A DNA stretch of 64,000 bases from Magicicada septendecula (taxonomy: Eukaryota > Arthropoda > Insecta > Hemiptera > Cicadidae). Where the stretch lies: positions 125,091,927 to 125,155,926 of the forward strand of contig CM068367.1 in NCBI GenBank assembly GCA_034769895.1. Direction: 5' to 3'. Of the stretch, positions 23,331 to 34,250 are shown piece by piece. The notes under the pieces were generated by a model that made no database searches, was not told where the DNA came from, and saw only the letters and a program-made list of their open reading frames with translations. Numbering within the stretch: position 1 is the first letter of the stretch; the number at the start of each line of letters is the position of its first letter. A program made the position numbers and the translations under genes.

Positions 23331-23599
23331 TGATTATGTAAGGGGTCATTGTTGTATCTTTTTCATGGTTTCAGATGGTAAGATTTTGTGTAATAGAAGA
23401 GACATCATATTTTTAACCACTGTCATTATAAGGAAAAATAATATGATAATAAAATATAATTAATTATAATTTTTTTTAACATGGCATTTTGTTATCATGA
23501 ACAGAAAAACAAAAAGTCACAAACAAGAAAGCAAGAAATCACTTTAGATTTGACATGTACGCTAGGGTCATTTGATTTATGTACGTCAGCCAATGCAAT

Positions 23600-23648
23600 C
23601 TACGTGCGTGCGTGCGCACGCATGCATGCACACACATACACACACACT
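23600..23648. repeat. TG/CA-rich microsatellite
   Basis: Alternating GTGC, CATG and CACA dinucleotide runs; they generate a spurious ORF. Confidence 0.7.
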
Positions 23649-23973
23649 TTCATACATAAATATGTATATATATTGCAGTCACTCGCATATATTTGTCATT
23701 ATTAATATCCTAAAGACAATTTATTAAAAAAAAATTTTTTTTTTAATGTATAGTTTTTATATATGACATTCAATGTTCATTGCACTGAGTTTGTTGACAC
23801 TATAAGATATTTTTATGTTATTTGTTTGAGAAAACATGTTAACCAGCAGCATATATAGACATTGTATATCTAGCAGATTATATACTTAGGATAGAAAAGC
23901 ATGGAGGGAACATGCCTTGCAAGATCTGTCCTTGGGCAGAAAACACATGATGGTTATATACTGATGTATGTAT

Positions 23974-26092
23974 TGTAATGTCTCGCTCTGAGCTTAAGTC
24001 TCGAGTAATAATTTACGTGTATTTGTTATTTTTTTGAAACGCTCGCTTAATTGAGAGTCACAGAATTTGTTATCTTTATGTTATATGTCTTCAAAATCGA
24101 GTGTGTGTGATTATGCAAAGATATTGAATGATTTTCTTAAATTTTGTTTATGTGAAATCAATACCGTTGTTTGACAGTAGTTAGGAGAGAGAGTGAAGAA
24201 AGGCAAAGAGAATTACTCTCTCAGTATACGATTGAGTATTTCAAATTTTTCCGCTCGTGGCATCAGCTGATTGCTACTTTTACGAACCCATTTGAGGTTA
24301 AATGACTTCAAATGGTACGTAATAAATTCTGGATGTCCGGACTGATTTCCTTTCTCTTCTTGATCCTTTTATAACCTGTAACCAACTACCATCTACTCTA
24401 AATAATACACACTTTATTATTTAAACCACAACGCATTCCTTGAATTTATTTAACATTTTTATAGTCTCCCAAAACATGAATGGATAATCGATTATTTCAT
24501 AAATCACAGAGCTATTTTCGATCTTACTTTTACAAACATATATCATATAACAAATATTTTTATTTTAAGTTTTAATAACAAGAAATAAATAAGTAATTAA
24601 TTTCCCAGGGTTATTTAGGTTCTTTGAACTTTGAGGAAGTCAGAAATGTATATGGGTCAGTATCAAGCTTTACATAAATTATTTTAAAATTAGTGTAATT
24701 GGTATCATGTAGTTGATTTTTTGATCGCTAGAGCGCAGGCTACTTTTCTTCACTGACGAAAAACAAACACTAATACATCATGGCTGCCGGAAAGTTATTA
24801 ACAAGACCACGTCTTGCTGTTTTTTGGTTAATAAAAATTAAAGTTTTGTTCACCTCTTTTCCAGAAGTATTTAAAGAGATTGTGCTGTTTCTAGTGTTCT
24901 AAGTTTATAGTTGAGGAGTAATTTAGTTAAATTTTAATAGGTAAAGATCTCACCAAGAATGTTGAGTTTCGGTAGGCTATGCTTGAAAATGGAAGGCTGG
25001 TTTTTCAATTTTTCATCAATTTGCGGGCGTGAATTATTCTGTTTGAAGGATGTTTATGGTGTAGTGGATATCACTCATTAAGTTTATTAATTTTGCACTG
25101 ATTATTTCCAAATGGTATTTATAAATTTCTTAATTTTTTCTAGACATTACACTTTTCAACTGCTCACTTCCAATATATCTGAACAATTAATTCAATTCTT
25201 GTTGGTTAGTTACTCTTAGTAACCAAGAATTTTTATGGTTTTTTATTGGCTAATCTAGATACCTTTTAGTATATAGGCTAATAATAATTATTATTATTTC
25301 ATTTCTTCTTTTTAGAAAATATAATCCTTTATGGATTTTATCTATAATCAAATTTAATTTATTTACGGTGTTTCTTTATATTTTTTCTTAAACTTGTCCA
25401 CTGGTATTTTATATTTTAATCCCTTTTATTTTGGTTTATTTATGATTTATAATTCATTTAAGGTATCCTTACTCTACACTATTATTTTTACATGCCGTCT
25501 TGCTAATATAGTATTATTTGGTATATTATTATTATTTTCAATCACTTTCTGCTACAGTCCGTTTCTTGATGTATATAATACTTTAATATCTATAACTAAA
25601 TTTTAAAAAATATACCTTGAGGAAAAAAGTATATCTTGAGGTAAATTTAGTTATAAATATTAAAGTATTATTATTTTATATATAACCCTGGATTATTTTA
25701 CATCCAAACAAAATAATTATATTAAACAAAAATATTACTCCTAGTTACAAGACCTTTGTGGCCTACACAATACAAAATTACAACAAATACAAAAAAAAAA
25801 TACAAAACTTGTCAGTAGTATCATAGACTATTGCTACAATACTGATTTTTTTTCATCTCCAGCACAAATTTGTGAGATGCTCTTTTGAAATGTTTTACAC
25901 TTTCACCGATTACACTATGTTCCACTCTGTACACTGCACTTTTATGATTATTGTTTACAGTGTTTTTAGAGTACAAAGGTTCTCATAGCTTGATACCTAA
26001 TCCCCATTTCTGACTTTTAAAAATGAGTAATTACTGGTTTTAACTCTGGTGATTATGTTATCATATTTGGGTAGGGGTTATGTAACGTTACA
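23974..26092 (-). repeat. 3' LTR (2119 bp) of the deleted element
   Basis: Copy of 27831-29816. It carries an extra block of about 125 bp at about 25540-25670 that the other LTR lacks, and lacks a short duplication near 28319 that the other LTR has. Confidence 0.85.
25575..25672. repeat. Imperfect hairpin present in one LTR only
   Basis: AATACTTTAATATCTATAAC is mirrored by GTTATAAATATTAAAGTATT about 70 bp later, around a short loop with two ATATMTTGAGG repeats. The partner LTR has none of this and shows only TATTATTATTTTATAT at the site. Confidence 0.55.
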
Positions 26093-27428
26093 TAAAGCTC
26101 CCCCACTAGAACAGATTTATTTTTATTTACTTGTTTTAAAAATAATCGTTGAACTCTTCAATCTTTGGATTCTTCCATCATTCTTCATAATATCTCTTTA
26201 TTTCTGCTTGGTTATATTCCCCTGTTATTCAGTTAATGGTAATAGGCTTGATTTCGTACTCAACTCTCTCTCTCTCTCTCTCTTGGAGGCAAATTCATTA
26301 ATGATTTAATTTCTCATGGTGTTGGTCTTTCAAACATCCCTTGATAAGGACTGGTCACAATAATCATTTAAAAACTTGCTTTAACACTCATATTTCTATT
26401 TACTTTTATAAATGTGCTTTCTCAATTGAGCTTCTGTCTGCTATCTTCTTTCTGTTTTCTTCCTTCATACTTCTGGAATGTGATATCGATCTTTTCAGCT
26501 ATTTTATTATCCCTTAAATATTCAATTTCCCTAACATTTTTTCCCTATCCTGTGCCATGGTTCAGTTCGGGTGGCCACTTTTCGGTCCATTACTCCGCTG
26601 TCCATCCTTACACCTTCTGAGACCAGAGGGACGTACCGTCTGCTCAGGAAAATTATTGCTGGAACATGTCTACAGTCAATTCATTATAATAAAAAACTTA
26701 CAAGTAGTCGATTGGCGACTAATACTAAACACTTTTGGGATTCTTCACGCTGTTGCTGTTTGCATTTAATTATATATTTCTTTTTCTTCTTGATTCCTTC
26801 TTATTTTTCAGTAACTAATTGCAGATAACATTATTGATAGGCATTATTTTAAAATCCTTTTGACTTTCCTTCTTGTGACAGATGTTTTCCGTATCATTTC
26901 TTCCTATATCATTTTCAACTCCAAGAAATTCTAAATTGTAGTTGTATTAATTATTATCATTCTTTAGCTTCATTGTAGTCATTAAATTATTCGTGGTTCT
27001 TCTTATTTTACCTTCTTATCTGAGCACATTACTATTAATTGTTTTTATTTATTTATTTACTCTTCTTTTTGTTCCCATCAAAATATTATTTTTTCTATTA
27101 TTTCATTTTAAATCTGTTATTTATAAATATTATTTAATAATCTGTTCTTACATACTCTTGGTATTTTGCTGTTTATTAAATCAAATTGTTGCAAAATATC
27201 TTAAGTAAGTTGTACTTACGTAGTTTTTGAATTTTGGGGTTTATCTTAAATCATATTGTTTCTAAATAAATTAAGTAAGTTGTATTTACATACTTTTTGA
27301 ATTTTGGGGTTTCATTATATTTAATATTATTTGGTTCCTTCTTTCCAATGGGTTGCTTGGTCGGTATACATAAAATCAGTCCCCTTTTTCTGGTTGGTTA
27401 TTATTTAGTTTAACCATGGTCCATAAAC
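26093..27428 (-). other. 3' untranslated remnant of the deleted element
   Basis: No gene is seen. It holds a (CT)n run near 26263-26283, a CCGCTGTCC block near 26588 similar to the 16-kb element's 3' region, and the tandem repeat listed separately. Confidence 0.5.
27196..27312 (-). repeat. ~71-bp tandem repeat with GTAAG/CTTAC palindromes
   Basis: TTAAGTAAGTTGTACTTAC and TTAAGTAAGTTGTATTTAC are 71 bp apart, each followed by TTTTTGAATTTTGGGGTTT. This is the same architecture as the 88-bp repeat at 6969-7216. Confidence 0.6.
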
Positions 27429-27641
27429 TCAGTAACTCCTCTTCCTCGGATTACTGGGGTGTTCGGAATTACTTCTCTCCTTGATAATCTCCTTATCATC
27501 TGGCCCTTGTTCCATTTCACTGTCCGTGACTACATGTATTTCTTGTTCCTGTCCACCTTCTTCCTTCTCCGTGTCTTCTGCCCTCTTCTTCGACCTGCCT
27601 CTGGTATTATGCATTTCTTGTCTTCTCATAGTTGCCGACAA
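27429..27641 (-). pseudogene. gag: gag start fragment
   Basis: A 70-codon charged ORF. An inner methionine starts MRRQEMHNTRGRSKKRAED a short distance inside the primer-binding region, just as the 16-kb element's gag starts MKKRETSRKRAAETKK. It ends after about 65 residues at the internal deletion. No capsid region remains. The identification rests on position and composition only. Confidence 0.5.
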
Positions 27642-27696
27642 AAATTAGGTTTTTCGTTATATTAACTTGCGTATATCTCGAAATTTTCTTCCTAAT

Positions 27697-27853
27697 TAAT
27701 GCCCTTTAAGTTGAGCGCCATCTTGTAACGTCTCCCGCTGTGTGCGTCTTTTCTTACGTGAGTGTACGTTACTTCTTATTATACTCTTCGATAAGCTTTT
27801 CTAATTAAGCCCCACGTTTGTACGTCATCTTGTAACGTCTCGCGCTGAGCTTA
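27697..27853 (-). repeat. Duplicated LTR-end plus PBS-like unit
   Basis: Two units about 107 bp apart both contain CAT CTTGTAACGTCTC (27719 and 27827). They are preceded on the minus-strand side by TGGCGCTCAACTTAAAGGGC and by TGACGTACAAACGTGGGGCT, both resembling the tRNA-Lys complement. The 3' LTR of the element ends at the equivalent of the second unit only. Confidence 0.6.
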
Positions 27854-29816
27854 TGTCTCGAGTAATAATTTACGTCTATTTGTTATTTTTTCGAAACGCT
27901 CGCTTAATTGAGAGTCACAGAATTTGTTATCTTTATGTTATATGTCTTCAAAATCGAGTGTGTGTGATTATGCAAAGATATTGAATGATTTTCTTAAATT
28001 TTGTTTATGTGAAATCAATACCGTTGTTTGACAGTAGTTAGGAGAGAGAGTGAAGAAAGGCAAAGAGAATTACTCTCTCAGTATACGATTGAGTATTTCA
28101 AATTTTTCTGCTCGTGGCATCAGCTGATTGCTACTTTTACGAACCCATTTGAGGTTAAATGACTTCAAATGGTATGTAATAAATTCTGGATGTCCGGACT
28201 GATTTCCTTTCTCGTCTCGATCCTTTTATAACCTGTAACCAACTAACATCTACTAGAAATAATACACACTTTATTATTTAAACCACAACGCATTCCTTGA
28301 ATTTATTTAACATTTTTATGTTAACATAACATAAAACATGAATAGTCTCCCAAAACATGAATGGATAATCGATTATTTCATAAATCACAGAGCTATTTTC
28401 GATCTTACTTTTACAAACATATATCATATAACAAATATTTTTATTTTAAGTTTTAATAACAAGAAATAAATAAGTAATTAATTTCCCAGGGTTATTTAGG
28501 TTCTTTGAACTTTGAGGAAGTCAGAAATGTATATGGGTCAGTATCAAGCTTTACATAAATTATTTTAAAATTAGTGTAATTGGTATCATGTAGTTGATTT
28601 TTTGATCGCTAGAGCGCAGGCTACTTTTCTTCACTGACGAAAAACAAACACTAATACATCATGGCTGCCGGAAAGTTATTAACAAGACCACGTCTTGCTG
28701 TTTTTTGGTTAATAAAAATTAAAGTTTTGTTCACCTCTTTTCCAGAAGTATTTAAAGAGATTGTGCTGTTTCTAGTGTTCTAAGTTTATAGTTGAGGTGT
28801 AATTTAGTTAAATTTTAATAGGTAAAGATCTCACCAAGAATGTTGAGTTTCGGTAGGCTATGCTTGAAAATGGAAGGCTGGTTTTTCAATTTTTCATCAA
28901 TTTGCGGGCGTGAATTATTCTGTTTGAAGGATGTTTATGGTGTAGTGGATATCACTCATTAAGTTTATTAATTTTGCACTGATTATTTCCAAATGGTATT
29001 TATAAATTTCTTAATTTTTTCTAGACATTACACTTTTCAACTGCTCACTTCCAATATATCTGAACAGTTAATTCAATTCTTGTTGGTTAGTTACTCTTAG
29101 TAACCAAGAATTTTTATGGTTTCTTATTGGCTAATCTAGATACCTTTTAGTATATAGGCTAATAATAATTATTATTATTTCATTTCTTCTTTTAGAAAAT
29201 ATAATCCTTTATAGATTTTATCTATAATCAAATTTAATTTATTTATGGTGTTTCTTTATATTTTTTCTTAAACTTGTCCACTGGTATTTTATATTTTAAT
29301 CCTTTTTATTTTGGTTTATTTATGATTTATAATTCATTTAAGGTATCCTTACTTTACACTATTTTTTTACATGCCATCTTGCTAATATAGTATTATTTGG
29401 TATATTATTATTATTTTATATATAACCCTGGATTATTTTACATCTAAACAAAATAATTATATTAAACAAAAATATTACTCCTAGTTACAAGACCTTTGTG
29501 GCCTACACAATACAAAATTACAACAAATACAAAAAAAAAAAATACAAAACTTGTAAGTAGTATCATAGACTTGCTACAATACTGATTTTTTTTCATCTCC
29601 AGCCTCTTTTGAAATGTTTTACACTTTCACCGAATACACTATGTTCCACTCTGTACACTGCACTTTTATGATTATTGTTTACAGTGTTTTTAGAGTACAA
29701 AGGTTCTCATAGCTTGATACCTAATCCCCATTTCTGACTTTTAAAAATGAGTAATTACTGGTTTTAACTCTGGTGATTATGTTATCATATTTGGGTAGGG
29801 GATATGTAACGTTACA
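27831..29816 (-). repeat. 5' LTR (1986 bp) of the deleted element
   Basis: Starts TGTAACGTCTCGC and ends ATGTAACGTTACA. It aligns with 23974-26092 along its whole length apart from indels. Confidence 0.85.
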
Positions 29817-30141
29817 ATATTCAGGTAAAAGCTTGGTAAATTAAAGATGTATTTCCTAGTAAATAATACTAAATGAACAACTCTTTATACATTGTTAGTT
29901 TCTCAGATGGTAGTGCATGTCTTAATCATTTGGTGACCATATAGAGAGCTGTTTCTGTTGTATTCTAGTCCCATGTGCCATCTGCTGGTTGTGTCCTGCT
30001 TTGTGACTTCTGATTGTCTGAATTTGGGCGAAACAGTGGTACACAAGGTCTGTCCAGAAACTATCTCCCACCATTTGGAATGTCTCGATGACACGCAATG
30101 TGACCTTGACAAAACTCCATAGCCAGTGCCAGGAGACCTTG

Positions 30142-30181
<40 letters not shown>

Positions 30182-30255
30182 AGGCTTCTCCCTCACCCCT
30201 CATTCGGCAATGAGATGTCATTAAATAAATCTTGTGTTATATATGATTGCCGAAT
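29817..30255. other. Unassigned sequence with CA microsatellite
   Basis: No coding feature. A (CA)n tract of about 30 bp lies at 30142-30173, and the ORFs across it are artefacts. The block GGTCTGTCCAGAAACTATCT at 30049 looks like a transposon end, but I found no inverted partner. Confidence 0.4.
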
Positions 30256-30620
30256 TCATACTGTCTGAGCAAGTATATCAGCGACTTTGTATCAAGTTCT
30301 GTTTGATAAACTTGGACATACATCCACGGAAACCATTCGAATGATTAACAGGGTCTGGGGAATGTTTTTTATACCTTGAAGATGTGGCACAATATGACTA
30401 TGCATCTTTAGATCAGAAAATAACTAAAGAGTACTCCATAAAACTTCTTGGCATGCAGTGAGCAGAAATCAGAAGCAGTTATGGGCACATGGTGACTGAC
30501 ACCTTTACTACCGTGATAATGCATCTGCACATTCTCTGCCCTTGACACACAGTATTTATTTTCAAAATATTATGTCACACGTTTCTCATTATAAGACATA
30601 TAGGTGTGTGTCAGAAAATG
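30256..30620 (+). pseudogene. Mariner transposase relic
   Basis: QRLCIKFC followed after a frameshift by KLGHTSTETIRMINRVWG matches the Mos1-type HTH at the N-terminus of mariner transposases. About 170 bp later YRDNASAHS corresponds to the second catalytic Asp motif (HDNAxxHT type). The sequence between is too short for the first catalytic domain, so an internal deletion is likely, in addition to stops. No terminal repeats were identified. Confidence 0.6.
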
Positions 30621-31095
30621 GGATTGTGTCAAAACATACTAACAGAAACTGCCTTTCCGGGTGCAACAAACAGCTAAGACACAGACTGTTACCTGAAAAC
30701 AAACTCTGTATGTGTGTGTGTGCGCACGCGTGTGTTACACTTCTGTGTTAGTTCCATTATATTATTGTAGATTAAAAATGGCTAAATAGGTTTTAATAAA
30801 ATGGTGCCAAGTACTTCTTTATTCTTTAACTGCCACTGATATGTGTCAGTTTTGGAAACACGAAATGGCAAATAGTGTTGATACCATTTTGTTGAAATCT
30901 GAGAATCTAAATCATGTTGAACTTTTAAGTTTGAGGTATCACATAATATAAATTGAAGAAGTAATATAAATATGGTGTTGTTAATTTCCTATTTAGTATT
31001 GTTGAAGAATGAGTTAATACCTGCAAGAGTTTACTGAAGACAATCACTATTCTATGAATTCTACTGTTAACGGAGAGTAGCATTTGTCCACTATA
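30621..31095. other. Unassigned AT-rich sequence
   Basis: No gene or repeat recognised beyond a short TG/GC-rich tract near 30710-30735. Confidence 0.35.
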
Positions 31096-31329
31096 GAATG
31101 AAAGACACAAGGTATTGTCACACCACTAATGATCATTATTGATATGATAACAATTGTTTTGATGCTGCTCACCACCATTCATCCTCGGCGGACATTGAAG
31201 TAATACAAAATATTTTTTAAAGCCTTATTTGGTCGTATTTTAATATAGGCTGAGGATCATGCATGTCACCAAAACAAATGTACCATATTACAGTAATAAA
31301 TTAATGGTGTGACAACTTGTCTTTCATTG
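31096..31329. mobile_element. Small MITE (234 bp)
   Basis: The ends AATGAAAGACACAAGGTATT and the complement of CAAGTTGTCTTTCATTG... form about 35-bp imperfect inverted repeats, sharing AATGAAAGACA and TTGTCACACCA. TA flanks both sides (31094-31095 and 31330-31331), consistent with a Tc1/mariner-type target. There is no coding sequence. Confidence 0.65.
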
Positions 31330-31559
31330 TACACTATTTTGTCAGTAGCTATATTTAGGGATTTGATACAATTGATGCCCAGCGGTGGCAGTTGCTGTTT
31401 GGTTCTGGATACCGATTGCACTTCCAGAGAAGTGGTGTTGGTATTTTGATAAGTGTGTTAGTACATCAGTGTGTGTGTAAGTGTGTTTGATAAATCCATG
31501 TACATTTTGTCACTTCGGGGGAGGGGGAGGCTAGTTAACACCAGTTGTGCTATAGAAGT

Positions 31560-32165
31560 TGTAATATAACTCAACCGGTCTGGGGTTATATTTCCTTTAT
31601 TCTTAAAAGCCCGCGTTGGGTTCGTCAATTTGTAATACAACTCTTACATGTGTGGTTTAATATTGTTTATTTAGAATATTATTAAAAGGTTGTAGTCGTT
31701 GAGAGTTACTAATTTTACAAAGCGATTTAAAATGTAACATTCGAGGTTACTAAAAGTGTGTTTACAATTGTAGAATTATAATTGTCTGAAAAGGATTCCC
31801 TTAGATAAAACAAATACAATAGTTGTGTTAATATTATTTAAATACTAGCGTTGCTTAAGTTTAAAAGTAAGGTATAATGGTTGGTCGCTTGATGATGATG
31901 ATCGTCTTGTTGATACTAACTGTGAAACTTCTCCTCCAGGTCGATAATAGTCTAAGTACGTTACGTCTAGTAATGTCTGGACAATAGAATAAATATAATA
32001 TACTTTCACGTACCTGGTCGTGTTTTCTAGAAGTTCAATAAGCTGTCAAAACGGTTTACAAAAACCAACTCACTTAATCGACAAGGTTAGGTTCCCTTGT
32101 TTGATAATGGGCGCCACACGGATTTATTTTGGGAAAATCCCGTGGAAAACCCATGAATAGAATCA
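31560..32165 (-). repeat. Truncated 3' LTR (606 bp)
   Basis: Nearly identical to 34165-34770. Homology stops abruptly after GAATAGAATCA. Confidence 0.9.
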
Positions 32166-32502
32166 CAAATAGTTTGGCCTATATCTTAATCCTACACACT
32201 TTTTGTAACACAATAGGGCAAATAGGTTTGCTATAGACAATTAGTTACCTTCAATAATTTGGGCATAATACGTGATCCTTCTAATCACTAAATGAGTCCG
32301 TTTATAGTAATCATTTTTAAAACATATTTTTTCTTTTTATACTCTAAATATTCTGGTGATAAATGTCGCCTACCACTATAACTTATCTGCTCTTAACAAT
32401 AGTCCTTTTTATGGTCTACATACATGGGGTTATTTTGTGCTCTTCCACTCTATTGGGTTCAATATTGGGGACAATTACGTTACACAGGTATCCTTTCCTG
32501 TA
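32166..32502 (-). other. Noncoding remnant between ORF and truncated LTR
   Basis: No pol motif is detectable on either strand. Overlapping plus-strand ORFs at 32356-32679 are shadows. Confidence 0.4.
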
Positions 32503-34071
32503 TCAGCTTCTAGTGCTACATGGTTGTGGTATTTGGCACCCTATCCCTATCATGCGGTTCTTCCACTTTGCGGCTACCAGATAGTCATTGGCTCCCCGTT
32601 TTCTTGCCTTTTTCTCCTCATCATCTTTGGTATCCATGTGTCCAGTGTACTCCTGGTCTTTGTTATTATTGACGTCTAGTACCTCTTCTAACTCTGGTTG
32701 ATCGTCATTAGTTTTCTGGTTGGATTTTTCCATTGATTGGTCCCTCTTCTTCCGTAATTCCTTTATTTCTTGGGCGTACCCTTCAATGATACGGTCCAGT
32801 TGTTCTTGATACCCTTTCCTTTTCTTAGAACGTTTTATTCTCCCTTTGGAAATATCTGCTATAAATATTTTATTAGTTATAGTCTTCTTTGTTGTAGCAC
32901 ACTTCTTCTCTTCGTTCATTCCCGTGAAGCTCCTTCGATACTCCTTCCTATAGGTCCCTTCTTTACGGTTGATGACTGGGAAATAAATCATATTAACTAG
33001 ACCACTTCGAGTCATTTCGATTAATTCTTTTGTTACCCTAGTCTTCTTTGGGCGCATTATTCTTCTTATCTTCGCCTCCTTTTCTTCCGTTTTCTTAATT
33101 ATTTTGTTCCTTTCTTCATGAATTTTAATTTTTAAATTCACTTGTTCGGTAGTTGTATTTCTGGGTAATTCTTGTGTCTCCACTTGATCATCACACATTG
33201 GCAGATTATTTTGTTCTACATCTTCCCTCTCGGTTAATAACTCTTCCGCTTCTTTAATTACCTGAGTCTTCTTTATACCTTCGGCATCGATCTCCTTGTC
33301 ATGAATATCTTCCTGGTGTCTGTCAAGCTCATTTTCAGATGATGATGTATTTGAGTCCCCTTCATTCTCAGTTTGTACGACCTCATCTTCAGGTTGCAAT
33401 TCTTCTCTGGTCTCATCATTGGGTATCTCTTCAGTTTCTGAGTTGCTGTCGTTTCGTAATTCTCCTCTTGTTGTCTGACCCACTTCTTCCGTATATTTCT
33501 TATTCATTTCATCCATTTTCTGGCTAATCTTATTTAATGCGGTGTTCAACTCTTCTCTGATGGCTCTACTGTTGTCATCTATTTTATTGTTTAACATGTC
33601 CATGGATCTATGGGTATTGTCTATCCTTTTATTCAAGTCTTCTTTCAGTGACTCCACATTTTTACTAATAGACTCTATGTTTTTATTCAAGTCACGATGA
33701 TTCTCCTTTATTGACTCTATATTTTTATTTAAATCTTCCTTTAAGGCTTCCATGTTTTTGTTATTCTTGAGACTATCTTCCTTCAAAGTTCGACTATCTT
33801 CCTTCAATGATTCCATCATTCTCCTCATCCATTCTTGGAAGGCTGTTTCTCCTGATTGCGCGACTCCCTCAGCTTGTCTGGGTTGGTTGTCGACCCTCAC
33901 TTCTACTTCCGGTTCTACCTGGGGTGTTTCTTCGGTACGAGTTTCTATATTATTAATGGTAATGACTTCCATCTCGTGTGTGGGTTGTGTCTCATATGTC
34001 TCTGTATCTAGTTGTGCTTCTCCTACCCGATTGTCCTTATATCTCGTATCATATTGATGGGTGTGTGGCAT
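32503..34071 (-). CDS. 522-residue charged coiled-coil protein of LTR element (gag-like)
   Basis: The ATG at 34071 lies 93 bp inside the 5' LTR, the position of gag in its relatives. Residues ~80-205 are a strong coiled coil built from repeats such as LKEDLNKNIESI. An acidic region (~210-300) follows, then a Lys/Arg-rich C-terminal half (~310-480) with blocks MRPKKTRVTKELIEMTRSG and KRSKKRKGYQEQLDR. No capsid homology, zinc knuckle, protease or RT motif is visible. The N-terminus resembles the coiled-coil part of the gag at 14910-15365. It may be a nonautonomous gag-type protein, or gag fused to another reading frame by deletion. Its function is unknown. Confidence 0.75.
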   Translation of the reverse strand: MPHTHQYDTRYKDNRVGEAQLDTETYETQPTHEMEVITINNIETRTEETPQVEPEVEVRVDNQPRQAEGVAQSGETAFQEWMRRMMESLKEDSRTLKEDSLKNNKNMEALKEDLNKNIESIKENHRDLNKNIESISKNVESLKEDLNKRIDNTHRSMDMLNNKIDDNSRAIREELNTALNKISQKMDEMNKKYTEEVGQTTRGELRNDSNSETEEIPNDETREELQPEDEVVQTENEGDSNTSSSENELDRHQEDIHDKEIDAEGIKKTQVIKEAEELLTEREDVEQNNLPMCDDQVETQELPRNTTTEQVNLKIKIHEERNKIIKKTEEKEAKIRRIMRPKKTRVTKELIEMTRSGLVNMIYFPVINRKEGTYRKEYRRSFTGMNEEKKCATTKKTITNKIFIADISKGRIKRSKKRKGYQEQLDRIIEGYAQEIKELRKKRDQSMEKSNQKTNDDQPELEEVLDVNNNKDQEYTGHMDTKDDEEKKARKRGANDYLVAAKWKNRMIGIGCQIPQPCSTRS

Positions 34072-34140
34072 GTTTATCTTTTGTGTATACTGGGCTGTTT
34101 ATCAATATAAAAAAAATATTTTTATTTAATATTTTTTTAA

Positions 34141-34250
34141 GCCACACTAGTTGGTGCGCCAATTTGTAATATAACGCAACCGGTCTGGGGCTATATTTCC
34201 TTTATTCTTAAAAGCCCGCGTTGGGTTCGTCAATTTGTAATACAACTCTT
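34141..34250 (-). repeat. Two tandem PBS-like units across the LTR end
   Basis: The junction unit at 34141 and a second unit at 34214 share ...TTGG(T/G)...CG(C/T)CAATTTGTAATA. The inner unit reads TGACGAACCCAACGCGGGCT on the minus strand, close to the tRNA-Lys complement. Spacing is 73 bp. Confidence 0.65.
34144..34161 (-). other. Primer-binding site, degenerate tRNA-Lys type
   Basis: The minus strand reads TGGCGCACCAACTAGTGT three bases inside the 5' LTR, parallel to the site at 15426-15443. Confidence 0.6.

Larger units (their letters stand above)
23974..29816 (-). mobile_element. Internally deleted long-LTR retrotransposon
   Basis: Direct repeats of about 2 kb (23974-26092 and 27831-29816) flank about 1.7 kb that holds only a gag start and 3' untranslated sequence. 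Ends are TGTAAT or TGTAAC and GTTACA. Flanks are gtat and atat, a 4-bp duplication with one mismatch if real. All pol is missing, so it is nonautonomous. The LTRs differ by several indels and substitutions, so it is older than the 16-kb element. Confidence 0.85.

Noticed and set aside
30049-30068. Possible transposon end GGTCTGTCCAGAAACTATCT
   Set aside because: No inverted partner or target duplication found.
29903-30196. ORFs with CVCVCV runs
   Set aside because: Translation of a CA microsatellite.
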